A DNA stretch of 64,000 nucleotides from Lactiplantibacillus garii (GTDB lineage: Bacteria > Bacillota > Bacilli > Lactobacillales > Lactobacillaceae): positions 62,001 to 126,000 of the forward strand of contig NZ_QWZQ01000002.1 of assembly GCF_003885105.1 (NCBI RefSeq). The letters run 5' to 3'. A program made the position numbers and the translations under genes. The notes beneath the pieces were generated by a model that made no database searches, was not told the DNA's origin, and saw only the letters and a list, made by a program, of their open reading frames with translations. This document shows, piece after piece, positions 28,746 to 39,733 of this stretch (position 1 is its first letter; every line of letters starts with the position of its first letter).

Positions 28746-29038
28746 TGGAAGCACGCGATGTAATTCTACGTCCTGTAGTTACTGAAGCATCAATGGCTGA
28801 CTTGGACGACAAGCGCTACACATTTGATGTCAACGTACAGGCGACAAAAACACAAGTTAAAAAAGCCATCGAAGAAATCTTCGATGTTAAGGTCGTTAAA
28901 GTTAACGTGATGAACGTTAAAGGGAAATTTAAGCGTCAAGGTCGTTACGCCGGCTACACTAAGAAGCGTCGTAAGGCTATTGTTACCTTAAGTTCTGATT
29001 CTAACGAAATTAAGTTGTTCAACGACGATCAACAATAA
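28745..29038 (+). CDS. rplW: 50S ribosomal protein L23
   Basis: 97 residues at the tunnel exit, where trigger factor and SRP dock. [16 protein letters not shown] and the [19 protein letters not shown] segment fit the family. The ATG overlaps the rplD stop by one base. Confidence 0.98.
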   Translation: MEARDVILRPVVTEASMADLDDKRYTFDVNVQATKTQVKKAIEEIFDVKVVKVNVMNVKGKFKRQGRYAGYTKKRRKAIVTLSSDSNEIKLFNDDQQ

Positions 29039-29061
29039 ATCTAATTTAGGAGGTAACTCTA

Positions 29062-29901
29062 GTGGGTATTAAGAAGTATAAACCAACCACTAACGGCCGT
29101 CGTAACATGACTGGTTCTGATTTCGCCGAAATTACTAAGACTAAACCAGAAAAGTCATTATTAGACTCACAAAGTCATACTGCCGGTCGTAACAGTTATG
29201 GTCACATTACTGTTCGTCACCGTGGTGGCGGTCACAAGCAACAATACCGTTTGGTTGACTTTAAGCGGATCAAGGATGAACTTCCTGCAACCGTTAAAGC
29301 AATCGAATATGATCCTAACCGGACAGCAAACATCGCTTTATTAGTTTACGCTGACGGTGTGAAATCATACATTTTAGCACCAAAAGGTTTGGAAGTTGGT
29401 ATGACGGTTCAATCAGGTGCCGAAGCCGACATCAAGGTTGGTAACGCCTTACCATTAAACAACATTCCAGTTGGTACTGTTATTCACAACATCGAATTGA
29501 AGCCGGGTAAGGGTGGCCAATTAGCTCGCTCTGCTGGTGCTTCAGCTCAATTACTTGGTAAGGAAGGCAAGTACGCCATTGTTCGTTTGTCTTCTGGTGA
29601 AGTTCGCTTAGTTCTGTTAACTAGCCGTGCTACGATTGGTACTGTTGGTAACGAACAACACGAATTGATCAACTCAGGTAAAGCCGGTCGTACGCGTTGG
29701 CAAGGTAAACGTCCAACGGTTCGTGGTTCTGTAATGAACCCTAACGATCACCCTCATGGTGGTGGTGAAGGTAAAGCACCAATCGGTCATCCATCTCCAA
29801 TGTCTCCATGGGGTAAGAAGACGCTTGGTAAGAAGACTCGTAACACTAAGGCTCGTTCAAACAAGCTGATTGTTCGTGGTCGTCGCCCAGGCAAACACTA
29901 A
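29062..29901 (+). CDS. rplB: 50S ribosomal protein L2
   Basis: 279 residues, needed for subunit joining and peptidyl transfer. The C-terminal [20 protein letters not shown] contains the conserved histidine of the active-centre loop. The start is GTG 29062 behind AGGAGG. Confidence 0.98.
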   Translation: MGIKKYKPTTNGRRNMTGSDFAEITKTKPEKSLLDSQSHTAGRNSYGHITVRHRGGGHKQQYRLVDFKRIKDELPATVKAIEYDPNRTANIALLVYADGVKSYILAPKGLEVGMTVQSGAEADIKVGNALPLNNIPVGTVIHNIELKPGKGGQLARSAGASAQLLGKEGKYAIVRLSSGEVRLVLLTSRATIGTVGNEQHELINSGKAGRTRWQGKRPTVRGSVMNPNDHPHGGGEGKAPIGHPSPMSPWGKKTLGKKTRNTKARSNKLIVRGRRPGKH

Positions 29902-29940
29902 TATTTGAAATTACTGTAGTTCTCGAGAGGAGGTCACACG

Positions 29941-30216
29941 ATGGGTCGTAGTTTAAAGAAGGGACCTTTCGCAGATGCACATCTTTTAAAGAAGATCGAT
30001 GCGCAATCTGATTCTGACAAGAAATCTGTCATCAAGACGTGGTCACGTCGTTCAACAATTTTCCCAAGTTTTATTGGGTACACTATCGCTGTATATGATG
30101 GGCGTAAGCATGTCCCAGTTTATATCCAAGACGATATGGTAGGTCACAAGTTAGGCGAATTCGTTCCAACTCGTACTTTCCATGGTCACGGTACAGACGA
30201 TAAGACAACTAAGTAG
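29941..30216 (+). CDS. rpsS: 30S ribosomal protein S19
   Basis: 91 residues in the small-subunit head. [18 protein letters not shown] and the [16 protein letters not shown] segment are diagnostic. GAGGAGG lies upstream of ATG 29941. Confidence 0.98.
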   Translation: MGRSLKKGPFADAHLLKKIDAQSDSDKKSVIKTWSRRSTIFPSFIGYTIAVYDGRKHVPVYIQDDMVGHKLGEFVPTRTFHGHGTDDKTTK

Positions 30217-30233
30217 TTAGGAGGATATATAGA

Positions 30234-30581
30234 ATGGCTGAACAAGTAACATCTGCACGTGCAACTGCAAAAACTGTTCGTATCGCCGCTCGTAAGGTCC
30301 GCCTAGTTGTCGATCTTATCAGAGGTAAAAGCGTTGCCGAAGCCTTAGCAACTTTGAAGTTCACTCCACGGGGTGCTTCTCCAGTAGTTGAAAAGGTATT
30401 ATTATCAGCAGTTGCTAACGCTGAAAACAACTTTGACTTAGATCGTGAAGATTTGGTCGTAAGCGAAGCTTTTGTTAACGAAGGACCAACCTTAAAACGG
30501 TTCCGTCCACGGGCAAAGGGTTCTGCTTCCCCAATCAACAAGCGGACTAGCCACATTACGATCACAGTTACTGAAAAATAG
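30234..30581 (+). CDS. rplV: 50S ribosomal protein L22
   Basis: 115 residues. [20 protein letters not shown] is the conserved N-terminal helix region, and the beta-hairpin ([19 protein letters not shown]) reaches into the exit tunnel, a site of macrolide-resistance changes in other bacteria. Confidence 0.98.
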   Translation: MAEQVTSARATAKTVRIAARKVRLVVDLIRGKSVAEALATLKFTPRGASPVVEKVLLSAVANAENNFDLDREDLVVSEAFVNEGPTLKRFRPRAKGSASPINKRTSHITITVTEK

Positions 30582-30593
30582 GAGGGATAACGC

Positions 30594-31250
30594 GTGGGTC
30601 AAAAAGTAAATCCAACCGGATTACGTGTAGGGATCATTCGTGATTGGGACGCAAAATGGTATGCTGAAAAAGATTTTGCTGCCTACTTGAACGAAGATTT
30701 ACGCATCCGTAAGTATATCGAACAACGACTTGCCGACGCTTCCGTCTCCACCGTTGAAATCGAACGCGCCGCAAATCGCGTCAACATTTCAATCCACACC
30801 GCAAAACCAGGGATGGTTATCGGTAAGGGTGGTTCTGAAGTTGAAGCACTTCGTAAAGAATTAAACAATTTAACTGGTAAGCGAGTACACATCAACATCA
30901 TCGAAATCAAGAAGCCTGATTTAGATGCTAAATTAGTTGGTGAAAGTATTGCGCGTCAATTGGAAGGCCGGGTTGCTTTCCGTCGTGCAATGCGTGGTGC
31001 TATGCAACGTACTATGCGTTCAGGTGCCAAGGGTATTAAGACCCAAGTTGCCGGCCGTTTAAACGGTGCCGACATGTCTCGTGTTGAAGCTTACTCTGAT
31101 GGAACGGTTCCGTTGCATACTTTGCGTGCGGACATCGACTACTCATGGGTTGAAGCTCGTACCACTTACGGTAAGTTAGGTGTTAAGACCTGGATCTACC
31201 GTGGCGAAATCTTGCCAGAAAAGAAATCTGCAGCTAAAGGAGGGAAATAA
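30594..31250 (+). CDS. rpsC: 30S ribosomal protein S3
   Basis: 218 residues with a KH domain ([20 protein letters not shown]) at the mRNA entry. The start is GTG 30594 ([18 protein letters not shown]) behind GGAGGG. It ends 2 bp before rplP. Confidence 0.98.
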   Translation: MGQKVNPTGLRVGIIRDWDAKWYAEKDFAAYLNEDLRIRKYIEQRLADASVSTVEIERAANRVNISIHTAKPGMVIGKGGSEVEALRKELNNLTGKRVHINIIEIKKPDLDAKLVGESIARQLEGRVAFRRAMRGAMQRTMRSGAKGIKTQVAGRLNGADMSRVEAYSDGTVPLHTLRADIDYSWVEARTTYGKLGVKTWIYRGEILPEKKSAAKGGK

Positions 31251-31252
31251 AC

Positions 31253-31687
31253 ATGCTGGTACCTAAACGGGTTAAGTACCGTCGTGTTCACCGTGGTAAG
31301 ATGCGCGGTGAAGCTAAAGGCGGTAAAACAGTTGCTTTTGGTGAATACGGGTTACAAACACTCGAATCACACTGGATCAGTAACCGGCAGATTGAAGCTG
31401 CCCGTGTTGCTATGAACCGTTACATGAAGCGTGGCGGTAAGGTATGGATTAAGATTTTCCCTCACAAGTCCTACACTGAAAAAGGTGTTGGTGTGCGGAT
31501 GGGTAATGGGAAAGGTACTCCTGCAGGTTGGGTTGCCCCAGTAAAGCGTAACAAGGTTATGTTTGAAGTCGGTGGCGTTTCCGAAGAAGTTGCTCGCGAA
31601 GCTTTACGCTTAGCCGGCACCAAGTTACCTGTTAAAACTAAGATTGTTAAGCGTGAGGAAGTAGGTGGCGAATCAGATGAAGGCTAA
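31253..31687 (+). CDS. rplP: 50S ribosomal protein L16
   Basis: 144 residues near the A site. [20 protein letters not shown] and [16 protein letters not shown] are diagnostic. AAAGGAGGG precedes ATG 31253. Its 3' end overlaps the start of rpmC by 11 bp. Confidence 0.98.
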   Translation: MLVPKRVKYRRVHRGKMRGEAKGGKTVAFGEYGLQTLESHWISNRQIEAARVAMNRYMKRGGKVWIKIFPHKSYTEKGVGVRMGNGKGTPAGWVAPVKRNKVMFEVGGVSEEVAREALRLAGTKLPVKTKIVKREEVGGESDEG

Positions 31688-31871
31688 GGAAATTAAAGCA
31701 TTGTCCACTGCTGAAATGCTCGAAAAAGAAAAGTCTTACAAAGACGAACTTTTCAACTTGCGTTTTCAATTGGCCACTGGTCAGCTTGAAAACACCGCTC
31801 GTTTAAAACAAGTTCGTAAGAACATTGCGCGTATCAAAACTGCGTTGCGTGAACAAGAGTTAAACAAGTAG
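31677..31871 (+). CDS. rpmC: 50S ribosomal protein L29
   Basis: 64 residues at the tunnel exit. [19 protein letters not shown] is the family signature. ATG 31677 ([14 protein letters not shown]) is preferred over GTG 31665 because AGGTGG at 31663-31668 is well placed and the resulting length fits the family. Confidence 0.97.
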   Translation: MKAKEIKALSTAEMLEKEKSYKDELFNLRFQLATGQLENTARLKQVRKNIARIKTALREQELNK

Positions 31872-31893
31872 AGTATAAAGGAGGCAATCACGA

Positions 31894-32163
31894 ATGAGTG
31901 AAGATACTCGTAACAGCCGTAAGGTAATCCAAGGACGCGTTGTTTCTGATAAGATGGATAAGACCATCGTTGTCGTTCAAGAAACTTACAAGAACCATCC
32001 GGTATACGGCAAACGTGTTCGTTATTCAAAGAAATTCAAGGCTCATGATGAAAAGAATGAAGCCAAAATTGGCGATATCGTCAAGATCATGGAAACTCGT
32101 CCTCTTTCAGCTACTAAGCGTTTCCGCTTACTTGAAGTTGTTCAAAAAGCTGTTATTATCTAG
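31894..32163 (+). CDS. rpsQ: 30S ribosomal protein S17
   Basis: 89 residues, an early 16S-binding OB-fold protein. [14 protein letters not shown] and the [16 protein letters not shown] segment are conserved. AAAGGAGG lies before ATG 31894. Confidence 0.98.
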   Translation: MSEDTRNSRKVIQGRVVSDKMDKTIVVVQETYKNHPVYGKRVRYSKKFKAHDEKNEAKIGDIVKIMETRPLSATKRFRLLEVVQKAVII

Positions 32164-32202
32164 ATTAGCTGAATAAAATTACATGAAGGGAGGACACTTA
32201 CT

Positions 32203-32571
32203 GTGATCCAACAAGAAAGTCGTTTAAAAGTTGCTGACAACTCCGGTGCCCGTGAAATCCTTACTATTAAGGTATTAGGTGGCTCTGGTCGGAAAACTGC
32301 TAACATTGGTGACATTATCGTTGCTACGGTCAAACAAGCAACACCCGGTGGTGTTGTCAAAGCTCACGATGTCGTTAAAGCCGTAATCGTTCGGACTAAG
32401 TCTGGCGTTCACCGTGCTGACGGTTCATACATCAAGTTTGACGAAAATGCTGCAGTTATTATCAAAGATGACAAGACTCCGCAAGGGACTCGTATCTTTG
32501 GCCCTGTCGCTCGTGAATTACGTGATAAGGACTTCATGCGTATCGTTTCATTAGCGCCAGAAGTTCTGTAG
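32203..32571 (+). CDS. rplN: 50S ribosomal protein L14
   Basis: 122 residues at the subunit interface. [20 protein letters not shown] and [20 protein letters not shown] identify it. The start is GTG 32203 behind GGGAGGAC. Confidence 0.98.
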   Translation: MIQQESRLKVADNSGAREILTIKVLGGSGRKTANIGDIIVATVKQATPGGVVKAHDVVKAVIVRTKSGVHRADGSYIKFDENAAVIIKDDKTPQGTRIFGPVARELRDKDFMRIVSLAPEVL

Positions 32572-32604
32572 TCACACACCGTAAATAAGGAGGTGCGCAA
32601 CCTA

Positions 32605-32919
32605 ATGTTGATTAAAACTGGTGATAAAGTTCGTGTAATCAGCGGTAAGGATCGTGGTCAAGAAGGTACTGTTAAAAAGGTACTCGTTGCCAAGAACCGT
32701 GTCGTTGTTGAAGGTGTTAACAAGATCAAGAAACACCAAAAACCAACGAACGTTAACCCACAAGGCGGGATCGTAGATATCGAAGCACCAATTGATATTT
32801 CGAACGTTATGTTCCTTGACCCATCGACCAACGAACCTACGCGTTTAGGTGTTCGTCGCGAAGATGATGGCAAGCGTGTCCGTTTTGCTAAAAAGTCTGG
32901 TAAGGACTTAGAAAACTAA
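32605..32919 (+). CDS. rplX: 50S ribosomal protein L24
   Basis: 104 residues with an N-terminal KOW motif ([20 protein letters not shown]), an assembly initiator for the 50S subunit. ATG 32605 is chosen: an in-frame GTG at 32593 lies inside the ribosome site AAGGAGGTG. Confidence 0.97.
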   Translation: MLIKTGDKVRVISGKDRGQEGTVKKVLVAKNRVVVEGVNKIKKHQKPTNVNPQGGIVDIEAPIDISNVMFLDPSTNEPTRLGVRREDDGKRVRFAKKSGKDLEN

Positions 32920-32947
32920 AACTGACTGAAAGGAGGAAGCAAGTTTC

Positions 32948-33490
32948 ATGGAAAACCGTTTAAAAGCTCAATATGAAAAAGAAATCGTTCCAGCATTAGT
33001 TGACAAGTTCAATTACACTTCAGTAATGCAAGTTCCTAAGCTGGCAAAGATCGTTTTGAACATGGGTGTTGGTGATGCAGTTACCAACGCTAAAAACTTA
33101 GACGAAGCAGTCGAAGAATTGACTTTGATCTCCGGTCAAAAACCATTGGTTACCCGGGCAAAGAAATCTATCGCCGGTTTCCGTCTTCGTGAAGGTATGG
33201 CAATTGGTGCCAAAGTTGACTTACGTGGTGAACGTATGTATGACTTCTTGGACAAGTTGATCAACGTTTCATTACCACGTGTTCGTGACTTCCATGGTGT
33301 AAGTACTCGTTCATTTGATGGTCGCGGTAACTACACGTTGGGTGTCCGTGAACAATTGATCTTCCCAGAAATCAACTATGACAATGTTAACCGTGTTCGC
33401 GGTTTGGACATTGTAATCGTCACGACGGCTGATAGTGATGAAGAATCACGTGAGCTGTTAACTCAATTTGGCATGCCATTTGCCAAATAA
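32948..33490 (+). CDS. rplE: 50S ribosomal protein L5
   Basis: 180 residues, binding 5S rRNA in the central protuberance. [16 protein letters not shown] and [20 protein letters not shown] are family signatures. AAAGGAGG precedes ATG 32948. Confidence 0.98.
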   Translation: MENRLKAQYEKEIVPALVDKFNYTSVMQVPKLAKIVLNMGVGDAVTNAKNLDEAVEELTLISGQKPLVTRAKKSIAGFRLREGMAIGAKVDLRGERMYDFLDKLINVSLPRVRDFHGVSTRSFDGRGNYTLGVREQLIFPEINYDNVNRVRGLDIVIVTTADSDEESRELLTQFGMPFAK

Positions 33491-33510
33491 CCGAAGGGGG
33501 TTAATCGAAG

Positions 33511-33696
33511 TTGGCTAAAAAATCACAAATTGCTAAACAAAAGCGTGGCGCCAAGTTTAACGTACAAAACTACACGCGCTGCGAACGTTGTGGTCGTCCA
33601 CATTCAGTTTACCGTAAATTCCACTTGTGCCGTATCTGCTTACGCGACCTGGCCCACAAAGGTCAAATCCCTGGCATGAAAAAGGCCAGCTGGTAA
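33511..33696 (+). CDS. rpsN: 30S ribosomal protein S14, zinc-binding type
   Basis: 61 residues. The two pairs CERC and CRIC make this the Zn-dependent (type Z) S14, in contrast to the longer zinc-free paralogue that many Firmicutes keep for zinc limitation. The start is TTG 33511 behind GAAGGGGG. Confidence 0.97.
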   Translation: MAKKSQIAKQKRGAKFNVQNYTRCERCGRPHSVYRKFHLCRICLRDLAHKGQIPGMKKASW

Positions 33697-33729
33697 AAAC
33701 GAACCCAAGTTAAAGGAGGTTAAACTTTC

Positions 33730-34125
33730 ATGATGACTGATCCAATCGCAGATTTCTTGACTCGTATCCGTAACGCTAACATGGTACGTCACGATTCATT
33801 AGAAGTTCCTGCATCAAAAATCAAACGCAACATTGCTGAAATTTTAAAGAATGAAGGTTTTGTTCGCGACGTTGAATACATCGATGATGACAAACAGGGC
33901 ATCATCCGTGTCTTCTTGAAGTATGGTAAGGACAATGAACGGGTTATTTCTGGTTTGAAGCGTATTTCAAAGCCAGGTTTACGTTCATACGTCAAAGCTG
34001 ATGCTGTTCCTAAGGTTTTAAACGGTTTAGGGATTGCTATCATCTCAACTTCAGAAGGCGTAATTACTGATAAAGAAGCTCGCGCTAAGAAGCTTGGCGG
34101 CGAAGTTTTAGCTTACGTTTGGTAA
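33730..34125 (+). CDS. rpsH: 30S ribosomal protein S8
   Basis: 131 residues, a central-domain 16S binder. [16 protein letters not shown] and the C-terminal [20 protein letters not shown] are diagnostic. Two adjacent ATG codons (33730 and 33733) are possible; the first is closer to AAAGGAGG. Confidence 0.97.
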
Positions 34126-34154
34126 TATCTAAATAAGACGGGAGGTGCAACTAA

Positions 34155-34691
34155 GTGAGTCGTATTGGTTATAAAGTAATTGAATTACCCGCTGGGGTAG
34201 AAGTTTCACAAGCTGGCGAAGTCGTTACGGTTAAGGGACCTAAGGGAACGTTAACGCGGAACATCGACAGCAAGATTACGATGTCAGTTGAAGGCAACGA
34301 AGTTAAATTCACGCGCCCAACTGATGATTACAAAATGAAGGCATTACACGGTACTACCCGTGCCAATGTCAACAACATGGTTGAAGGGGTTACTAAAGGC
34401 TTTACTAAGAACCTTCAATTGGTCGGTGTTGGTTACCGTGCCCAATTGCAAGGCAAGAAGTTAGTATTAAGCGTTGGTTACTCCCACCCAGTTGAATTCG
34501 CAACGCCCGAAGGCTTAACGGTCGAAGTTCCTGACAACACGCACATCAATATCTCTGGTATTGGTAAGCAAGCTGTTGGTGACTTTGCTGCCGAAGTTCG
34601 GGCGATTCGTTCGCCTGAACCTTACAAAGGTAAAGGGATTCGTTACGTCGATGAATATGTTCGTCGTAAGGAAGGTAAAACTGGTAAATAA
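34155..34691 (+). CDS. rplF: 50S ribosomal protein L6
   Basis: 178 residues built of two similar domains. [17 protein letters not shown] and the C-terminal [16 protein letters not shown] are typical. The start is GTG 34155 behind GGGAGGTG. Confidence 0.98.
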   Translation: MSRIGYKVIELPAGVEVSQAGEVVTVKGPKGTLTRNIDSKITMSVEGNEVKFTRPTDDYKMKALHGTTRANVNNMVEGVTKGFTKNLQLVGVGYRAQLQGKKLVLSVGYSHPVEFATPEGLTVEVPDNTHINISGIGKQAVGDFAAEVRAIRSPEPYKGKGIRYVDEYVRRKEGKTGK

Positions 34692-34734
34692 TGCAGCTTA
34701 AAGCTGTCCATACTAATATATAGAGGTGACTATT

Positions 34735-35091
34735 GTGATTTCAAAACCAGATAAAAACAAAACACGTCAACGTCGTCACGCACGTGTTCGCGGTAAGATT
34801 TCTGGTACTGCTGAGCGCCCACGCTTAAATGTTTATCGTTCAAACAAAAACATCTACGCTCAAGTTATTGATGATGTAGAGGGTGTAACGCTCGCAAGTG
34901 CCTCAACTTTAGATAGCGAAGTTAAGGGTAACAACAAAACCGAAAAGGCTGCGTCCGTCGGTGAAGTTGTTGCTAAACGAGCTGCTGAAAAGAAGATCTC
35001 AGACGTAGTCTTTGATCGTGGCGGTTACTTATATCACGGTCGGGTTCAAGCCTTGGCTGAAGCCGCTCGTGAAAACGGACTTAAATTCTAA
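34735..35091 (+). CDS. rplR: 50S ribosomal protein L18
   Basis: 118 residues, binding 5S r[23 protein letters not shown] and the C-terminal [17 protein letters not shown] identify it. GTG 34735 is preferred over GTG 34726, because the latter sits inside the ribosome site GAGGTG. Confidence 0.96.
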   Translation: MISKPDKNKTRQRRHARVRGKISGTAERPRLNVYRSNKNIYAQVIDDVEGVTLASASTLDSEVKGNNKTEKAASVGEVVAKRAAEKKISDVVFDRGGYLYHGRVQALAEAARENGLKF

Positions 35092-35111
35092 CAAAGGAGG
35101 AATAATACCAT

Positions 35112-35612
35112 ATGACTTTCATTGATCCATCAAAATTAGATCTTGACGATAACGTTGTTGCCATTAACCGGATTACCAAAGTTGTTAAAGGTGGTCGTCG
35201 CCTACGTTTTGCTGCGTTAGTAATCGTTGGGGACCACAAAGGACACGTTGGTTTCGGTACTGGTAAGGCTCAAGAAGTTCCAGAAGCAATTCGGAAAGCT
35301 TCCGAAGCTGCTAAAAAGAACTTGATCACTGTACCAATGGTTGGTACCACCATTCCTCATGAAACTATCGGTGTTTACGGCGGTGGCCGCATTTTGCTTA
35401 AGCCTGCCGTTGAAGGTTCTGGGGTTGCCGCTGGTGGCGCCGTTCGTGCCGTCATGGAATTAGCCGGTGTGGATGATGTTACTAGTAAGCGACTTGGCTC
35501 AAACACGCCCGTTAACGTTGTTCGTGCAACGTTCGAAGGCTTAAAGAGCTTAAAGACTGCTGAACAAATTGCCGCTTTACGTGGTGTTTCAGCCGAACAC
35601 TTAGCTGAATAA
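35112..35612 (+). CDS. rpsE: 30S ribosomal protein S5
   Basis: 166 residues. The double-stranded-RNA-binding-like region has [20 protein letters not shown] and the glycine loop [26 protein letters not shown] precedes ATG 35112. Confidence 0.98.
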   Translation: MTFIDPSKLDLDDNVVAINRITKVVKGGRRLRFAALVIVGDHKGHVGFGTGKAQEVPEAIRKASEAAKKNLITVPMVGTTIPHETIGVYGGGRILLKPAVEGSGVAAGGAVRAVMELAGVDDVTSKRLGSNTPVNVVRATFEGLKSLKTAEQIAALRGVSAEHLAE

Positions 35613-35628
35613 TAGGAGGACAAACAAC

Positions 35629-35811
35629 ATGGCTCAATTAAAGATCACTTTAGTTCGCAGCGCAGCTCACCGTCTTCCTAAGCAACGTAAAATTGTTAAG
35701 GAATTAGGTTTGGGCCGGGTTAACAGCTCAGTTATCAAACCTGATGACGCGGCAACTCGCGGACAAATCTTTCACATCGCTCACTTGATCGATGTTGAAA
35801 TCGTTAAGTAA
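35629..35811 (+). CDS. rpmD: 50S ribosomal protein L30
   Basis: 60 residues, the usual bacterial length. [20 protein letters not shown] is the conserved N-terminal half. TAGGAGG lies upstream of ATG 35629. Confidence 0.97.
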   Translation: MAQLKITLVRSAAHRLPKQRKIVKELGLGRVNSSVIKPDDAATRGQIFHIAHLIDVEIVK

Positions 35812-35842
35812 TTAAAATTTTCAAAGAGGAGGTGCCTACTAA

Positions 35843-36274
35843 ATGAAGTTACATGAATTAACACCTAGTGAAGGTTCACGTTTTTCACGTCGTCGCATTG
35901 GTCGTGGTGACTCAAGTGGCCAAGGTAAGACTTCTGGTCGTGGCCAAAAGGGTCAAAAGGCGCGTGGTAAGGTTCGTGTAGGTTTCGAAGGTGGCCAAAT
36001 GCCATTGTACCGTCGGATTCCTAAACGTGGATTTACTAACATCAACCGTAAAGAATATGCGGTTGTTAACCTTGACGGCTTAAACCGTTTTGATGATGGT
36101 GCCGAAGTAACACCAGAATCATTAAAGGAAGCCGGCTTAGTTAAAAAGAGTTCTGCTGTTAAAGTTCTCGGTAATGGTAAACTCAACAAAAAATTAACAG
36201 TTAAGGCAAGCAAGTTCTCCGCAACCGCTGTTGCGGCAATTGAAGCTGCTGGCGGTAAAACTGAGGTGATCTAA
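35843..36274 (+). CDS. rplO: 50S ribosomal protein L15
   Basis: 143 residues. The glycine/lysine-rich extension [20 protein letters not shown] threads into 23S rRNA. Its stop is one base from the TTG start of secY, suggesting translational coupling. Confidence 0.98.
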   Translation: MKLHELTPSEGSRFSRRRIGRGDSSGQGKTSGRGQKGQKARGKVRVGFEGGQMPLYRRIPKRGFTNINRKEYAVVNLDGLNRFDDGAEVTPESLKEAGLVKKSSAVKVLGNGKLNKKLTVKASKFSATAVAAIEAAGGKTEVI

Positions 36275-36275
36275 T

Positions 36276-37571
36276 TTGCTGACTACCATGAAGAACGCTC
36301 TCAAAGTAAAGGATATTCGGAATAAACTTCTGTTCACGTTGGGCGTTTTGATTGTATTTCGTCTTGGCTCTTATATCACAGTTCCCGGGGTTAACGCCCA
36401 GGCGCTCCAATCGGTTGCGTCGTCGGGGCTGATAAGTATGTTGAATACATTCAGTGGTGGCGGTTTAACAAATTATTCCATCCTTGCTATGGGGGTATCC
36501 CCCTACATTACTGCACAAATCATTGTCCAACTGTTACAAATGGATATCGTTCCGAAGTTTGTTGAATGGGGCAAACAGGGTGAAGTTGGTCGGCGCAAGC
36601 TTAATCAAGCGACCCGCTGGCTGACCATCGCCCTAGCGTTCATTCAATCGATTGGGATCACTGCCGGGTTTAACTCCCTCAGTCAACTTAAATTAGTTGA
36701 TAATCCAAGCATTAGCACCTACCTGACGATTGGGATCATCCTAACCGGTGGGGCGATGTTAACGACTTGGATGGGGGACATGATCACCGACCGCGGGATC
36801 GGTAATGGGGTTTCCATTATCATCTTCGCCGGGATCATTGCCCGCATGCCTACGTCGATTTATCAAATTTACCAAGAACAATTCGTTAACGTAGCCAAGG
36901 ATCAATGGTGGCAAAGTGGGTTGTTTGTCGTTGGGTTGTTATTAATTGTTTTGATCATCGTCATGTTTGTGACCTGGGTCGAACAAGCAAATGACCGAAT
37001 TCCAATTCAATACACGCGTCGTGCAGCTGGTGCGCCTGACAGTAGTTACCTACCACTGAAGGTGAACGTTGCCGGGGTTATTCCCGTTATTTTCGCGAGT
37101 TCCTTCATTGCAACACCCCAAACGATTTTACTAGGTTTCCAAGCGAGTCATGGTGACGAAACTTGGTACCAAGTCATGAGTAACATCTTTAATATGCAGT
37201 CGACGACCGGTGCGATCCTATATACCGTTCTGATCGTGCTCTTCACGTTCTTCTACGCGTTTGTTCAGGTCAACCCTGAAAAACTCTCCAAGAACTTGCA
37301 AAAGCAAGGCAGCTATATTCCTGGTGTTTGGCCGGGTAAGGATACTCAGGACTGGGTTTCAAAATTGTTGATGCGGTTAAGTACGGTTGGTTCCCTTTAC
37401 CTTGGGTTGATTTCCTTGATTCCATTATTAGCTTCTGATATTTGGGGCTTGGATGAATCCATTGGTTTAGGTGGGACGAGCTTACTGATCGTTGTCGGGG
37501 TTGCCCTTGAAACTATTCGTCAAATTAAAGGATTAATGATGAAACGCGATTACGTCGGTTTTATCCGTTAA
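36276..37571 (+). CDS. secY: Protein translocase subunit SecY
   Basis: 431 residues with about ten membrane segments, forming the channel of the Sec translocon. ITVPGVNAQAL near the N-terminus and the plug/TM2 region (SGGGLTNYSILAMGVSPYIT) are conserved. The start is TTG 36276 with GAGGTG inside the end of rplO. It is followed by adk after 56 bp. Confidence 0.97.
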   Translation: MLTTMKNALKVKDIRNKLLFTLGVLIVFRLGSYITVPGVNAQALQSVASSGLISMLNTFSGGGLTNYSILAMGVSPYITAQIIVQLLQMDIVPKFVEWGKQGEVGRRKLNQATRWLTIALAFIQSIGITAGFNSLSQLKLVDNPSISTYLTIGIILTGGAMLTTWMGDMITDRGIGNGVSIIIFAGIIARMPTSIYQIYQEQFVNVAKDQWWQSGLFVVGLLLIVLIIVMFVTWVEQANDRIPIQYTRRAAGAPDSSYLPLKVNVAGVIPVIFASSFIATPQTILLGFQASHGDETWYQVMSNIFNMQSTTGAILYTVLIVLFTFFYAFVQVNPEKLSKNLQKQGSYIPGVWPGKDTQDWVSKLLMRLSTVGSLYLGLISLIPLLASDIWGLDESIGLGGTSLLIVVGVALETIRQIKGLMMKRDYVGFIR

Positions 37572-37627
37572 TCAAGCGAATGTGTTGGGGAAACTCAGCA
37601 CATTTGTACTTTTAGGAGGAAAAAAGC

Positions 37628-38287
37628 ATGGGAACAATGAACCTGATTTTAATGGGACTACCAGGTGCCGGTAAGGGTACTCAAGCTCAGAAGATCCTCG
37701 AAGATTTTGATATTCCGCATATTTCGACGGGGGATATCTTCCGAGCCGCTATTAAGAACGAAACTAAGATGGGCCTTGAAGCCAAAAAGTATATCGACCA
37801 GGGTAACTTGGTTCCGGACGAAGTCACTAACGGCATCGTTCGTGACCGTTTAGCCGAAGCGGATACGAAAAATGGTTTCTTGCTTGACGGTTATCCACGT
37901 AACATTGATCAAGCCCACGCTTTGAAACAAATCGGGAAAGACCTCAACAAGCCGTTGGACGGCGTGATCAACATTCACGTTGAACCAGCCGTGTTAGTTG
38001 AACGGCTTTCCGGTCGTTTCATTTGCCGGACTTGTGGCACGACTTACCACAAGATTTACAACAAGCCTAAAGTTGAAGGCACTTGTGACGTTTGTGGTGG
38101 GCACGACTTCTATCAACGTGAAGATGACAAGCCCGCAACCGTTAAGAACCGGTTAGACGTGAACGTTAAGTTGAACACGCCGTTAATTGATTTTTACGGT
38201 CAAGAAAACTTATTACACAATGTTGACGGTGACCGTGACATTGATGATGTTTACAAGGACATTAAAAAAATTCTTGATAACCTTTAA
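37628..38287 (+). CDS. adk: Adenylate kinase
   Basis: 219 residues; interconverts ATP plus AMP and two ADP. The P-loop [10 protein letters not shown] is at about residues 10-19. The long LID carries a four-cysteine zinc site (CRTC and CDVC), as in other Gram-positive adenylate kinases. ATG 37628 lies 9 bp after AGGAGG; an in-frame ATG at 37637 is the alternative. Confidence 0.97.
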   Translation: MGTMNLILMGLPGAGKGTQAQKILEDFDIPHISTGDIFRAAIKNETKMGLEAKKYIDQGNLVPDEVTNGIVRDRLAEADTKNGFLLDGYPRNIDQAHALKQIGKDLNKPLDGVINIHVEPAVLVERLSGRFICRTCGTTYHKIYNKPKVEGTCDVCGGHDFYQREDDKPATVKNRLDVNVKLNTPLIDFYGQENLLHNVDGDRDIDDVYKDIKKILDNL

Positions 38288-38381
38288 AACCAGGGTTCCT
38301 AAAGGGCGGCGTTTGCTTTTCAAATGCCGTTGTGATAAACTTATTCAGGTTTAGCCGTTGACTGATTTAATATTTTCTTAA

Positions 38382-38390
38382 TGTTATGAT
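38382..38390 (+). promoter_or_regulatory. Extended -10 promoter before infA
   Basis: TGTTATGAT gives an extended -10 element without a good -35. Just downstream a hairpin TGGTTCG/CGAACCA (about 38401-38419) forms in the leader. This would allow separate expression of infA and the alpha operon. Confidence 0.5.
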
Positions 38391-38465
38391 TAGCTAATGA
38401 CTGGTTCGAAAAGCGAACCAAATACGTGGCAGCACGAAACCATATAATAAGGGAGGGACACATAC

Positions 38466-38684
38466 TTGGCAAAGGAAGACGTCATTGAAATTCAAGGAAC
38501 CATCAAAGAAACATTGCCGAACGCAATGTTTAAGGTTGAACTTGAAAACGGCGCTGAAATCTTGGCACACGTTTCTGGTAAAATCCGGATGCACTACATT
38601 CGAATCTTACCTGGTGACAAGGTTACGGTCGAAATGTCACCTTATGATTTAACTAAGGGCCGGATTACCTACCGTTTCAAGTAG
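38466..38684 (+). CDS. infA: Translation initiation factor IF-1
   Basis: 72 residues, a single OB fold that occupies the A site during initiation. [20 protein letters not shown] and the ending [11 protein letters not shown] are canonical. The start is TTG 38466 behind GGGAGGG. Confidence 0.98.
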   Translation: MAKEDVIEIQGTIKETLPNAMFKVELENGAEILAHVSGKIRMHYIRILPGDKVTVEMSPYDLTKGRITYRFK

Positions 38685-38720
38685 GACCGACGCTTCGTAC
38701 CTTATAGGAGGTAAAAATTC

Positions 38721-38840
38721 ATGAAAGTAAGACCATCTGTAAAGCCGATGTGCGAACACTGCAAAGTTATTCGCCGTAAAGGCCGCGTAATGGTTATTTG
38801 CTCTGCTAACCCAAAGCATAAGCAACGCCAAGGTAAATAA
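38721..38840 (+). CDS. rpmJ: 50S ribosomal protein L36
   Basis: 39 residues, from ATG 38721 to TAA 38838-38840, with AGGAGG upstream. [20 protein letters not shown], a third cysteine (Cys27) and a histidine (His33) make the Cys3-His zinc ribbon of the zinc-dependent L36. It is the shortest protein gene of the window. Confidence 0.97.
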   Translation: MKVRPSVKPMCEHCKVIRRKGRVMVICSANPKHKQRQGK

Positions 38841-38867
38841 TTCAAATAATTCGGAGGTGAAATATTA

Positions 38868-39233
38868 ATGGCTCGTATTGAAGGGATTGACTTACCACGT
38901 GACAAGCGTATTGTCATTGGTTTGACTTATATCTACGGTATCGGTAACACTTCTGCACAGAAGATCCTTGCTGAAGCCGGTGTTTCAGAAGACGTTCGTG
39001 TACGCGACTTAACTCCTGACCAGGAAGATAAGATCCGTACCGTCGTTGACGGTTACAAAACTGAAGGTGACTTACGTCGTGAAGTCAGCTTAAACATCAA
39101 GTTATTGCAAGAAATCGGTTCATACCGTGGGATGCGCCATCGTCGTGGCTTACCTGTTCGTGGTCAACACACCAAGAACAACGCCCGTACTCGTAAGGGT
39201 AAAAAGGTCAGCATCGCTGGACGTAAAAAATAA
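38868..39233 (+). CDS. rpsM: 30S ribosomal protein S13
   Basis: 121 residues at the head-50S bridge. [19 protein letters not shown] and [20 protein letters not shown] are diagnostic. CGGAGGTG precedes ATG 38868. Confidence 0.98.
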   Translation: MARIEGIDLPRDKRIVIGLTYIYGIGNTSAQKILAEAGVSEDVRVRDLTPDQEDKIRTVVDGYKTEGDLRREVSLNIKLLQEIGSYRGMRHRRGLPVRGQHTKNNARTRKGKKVSIAGRKK

Positions 39234-39257
39234 TTATAAGGGAGGTTTTCGAATTTT

Positions 39258-39647
39258 ATGGCAACTAGAAAGACAACCCGTCGTCGTCGGGTAAAAAAGA
39301 ACATTGAATCCGGTGTGGCTCACATCCATTCAACGTTCAACAACACGCTTGTTATGATCACTGATATGCAAGGGAACGCCGTTGCGTGGTCATCAGCTGG
39401 TTCATTAGGTTTCAAGGGTTCTCGTAAGTCAACGCCTTTTGCTGCTCAAATGGCCGCAGAAGCCGCTGCCAAGGCCTCAATGGAACATGGCATGAAGACT
39501 GTTGAAGTCGCTGTTAAGGGCCCTGGTTCGGGTCGTGAAGCCGCTATCCGTGCTTTACAAGCCACTGGTTTGGAAGTTAGCGCCATTCGCGATGTTACGC
39601 CAGTTCCTCATAATGGTTCTCGTCCTCCAAAGCGCCGTCGTGTTTAA
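39258..39647 (+). CDS. rpsK: 30S ribosomal protein S11
   Basis: 129 residues on the platform near the E site. [16 protein letters not shown] and the tail [18 protein letters not shown] are conserved. GGGAGG precedes ATG 39258. Confidence 0.98.
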   Translation: MATRKTTRRRRVKKNIESGVAHIHSTFNNTLVMITDMQGNAVAWSSAGSLGFKGSRKSTPFAAQMAAEAAAKASMEHGMKTVEVAVKGPGSGREAAIRALQATGLEVSAIRDVTPVPHNGSRPPKRRRV

Positions 39648-39733
39648 TCTGTGACGTTCATTTTGAGGGCAAACTTCATTTTGTGCGCACAACTACTAAA
39701 CACCACGCGTTTTGAAAGGGGTAAAAGATAAGA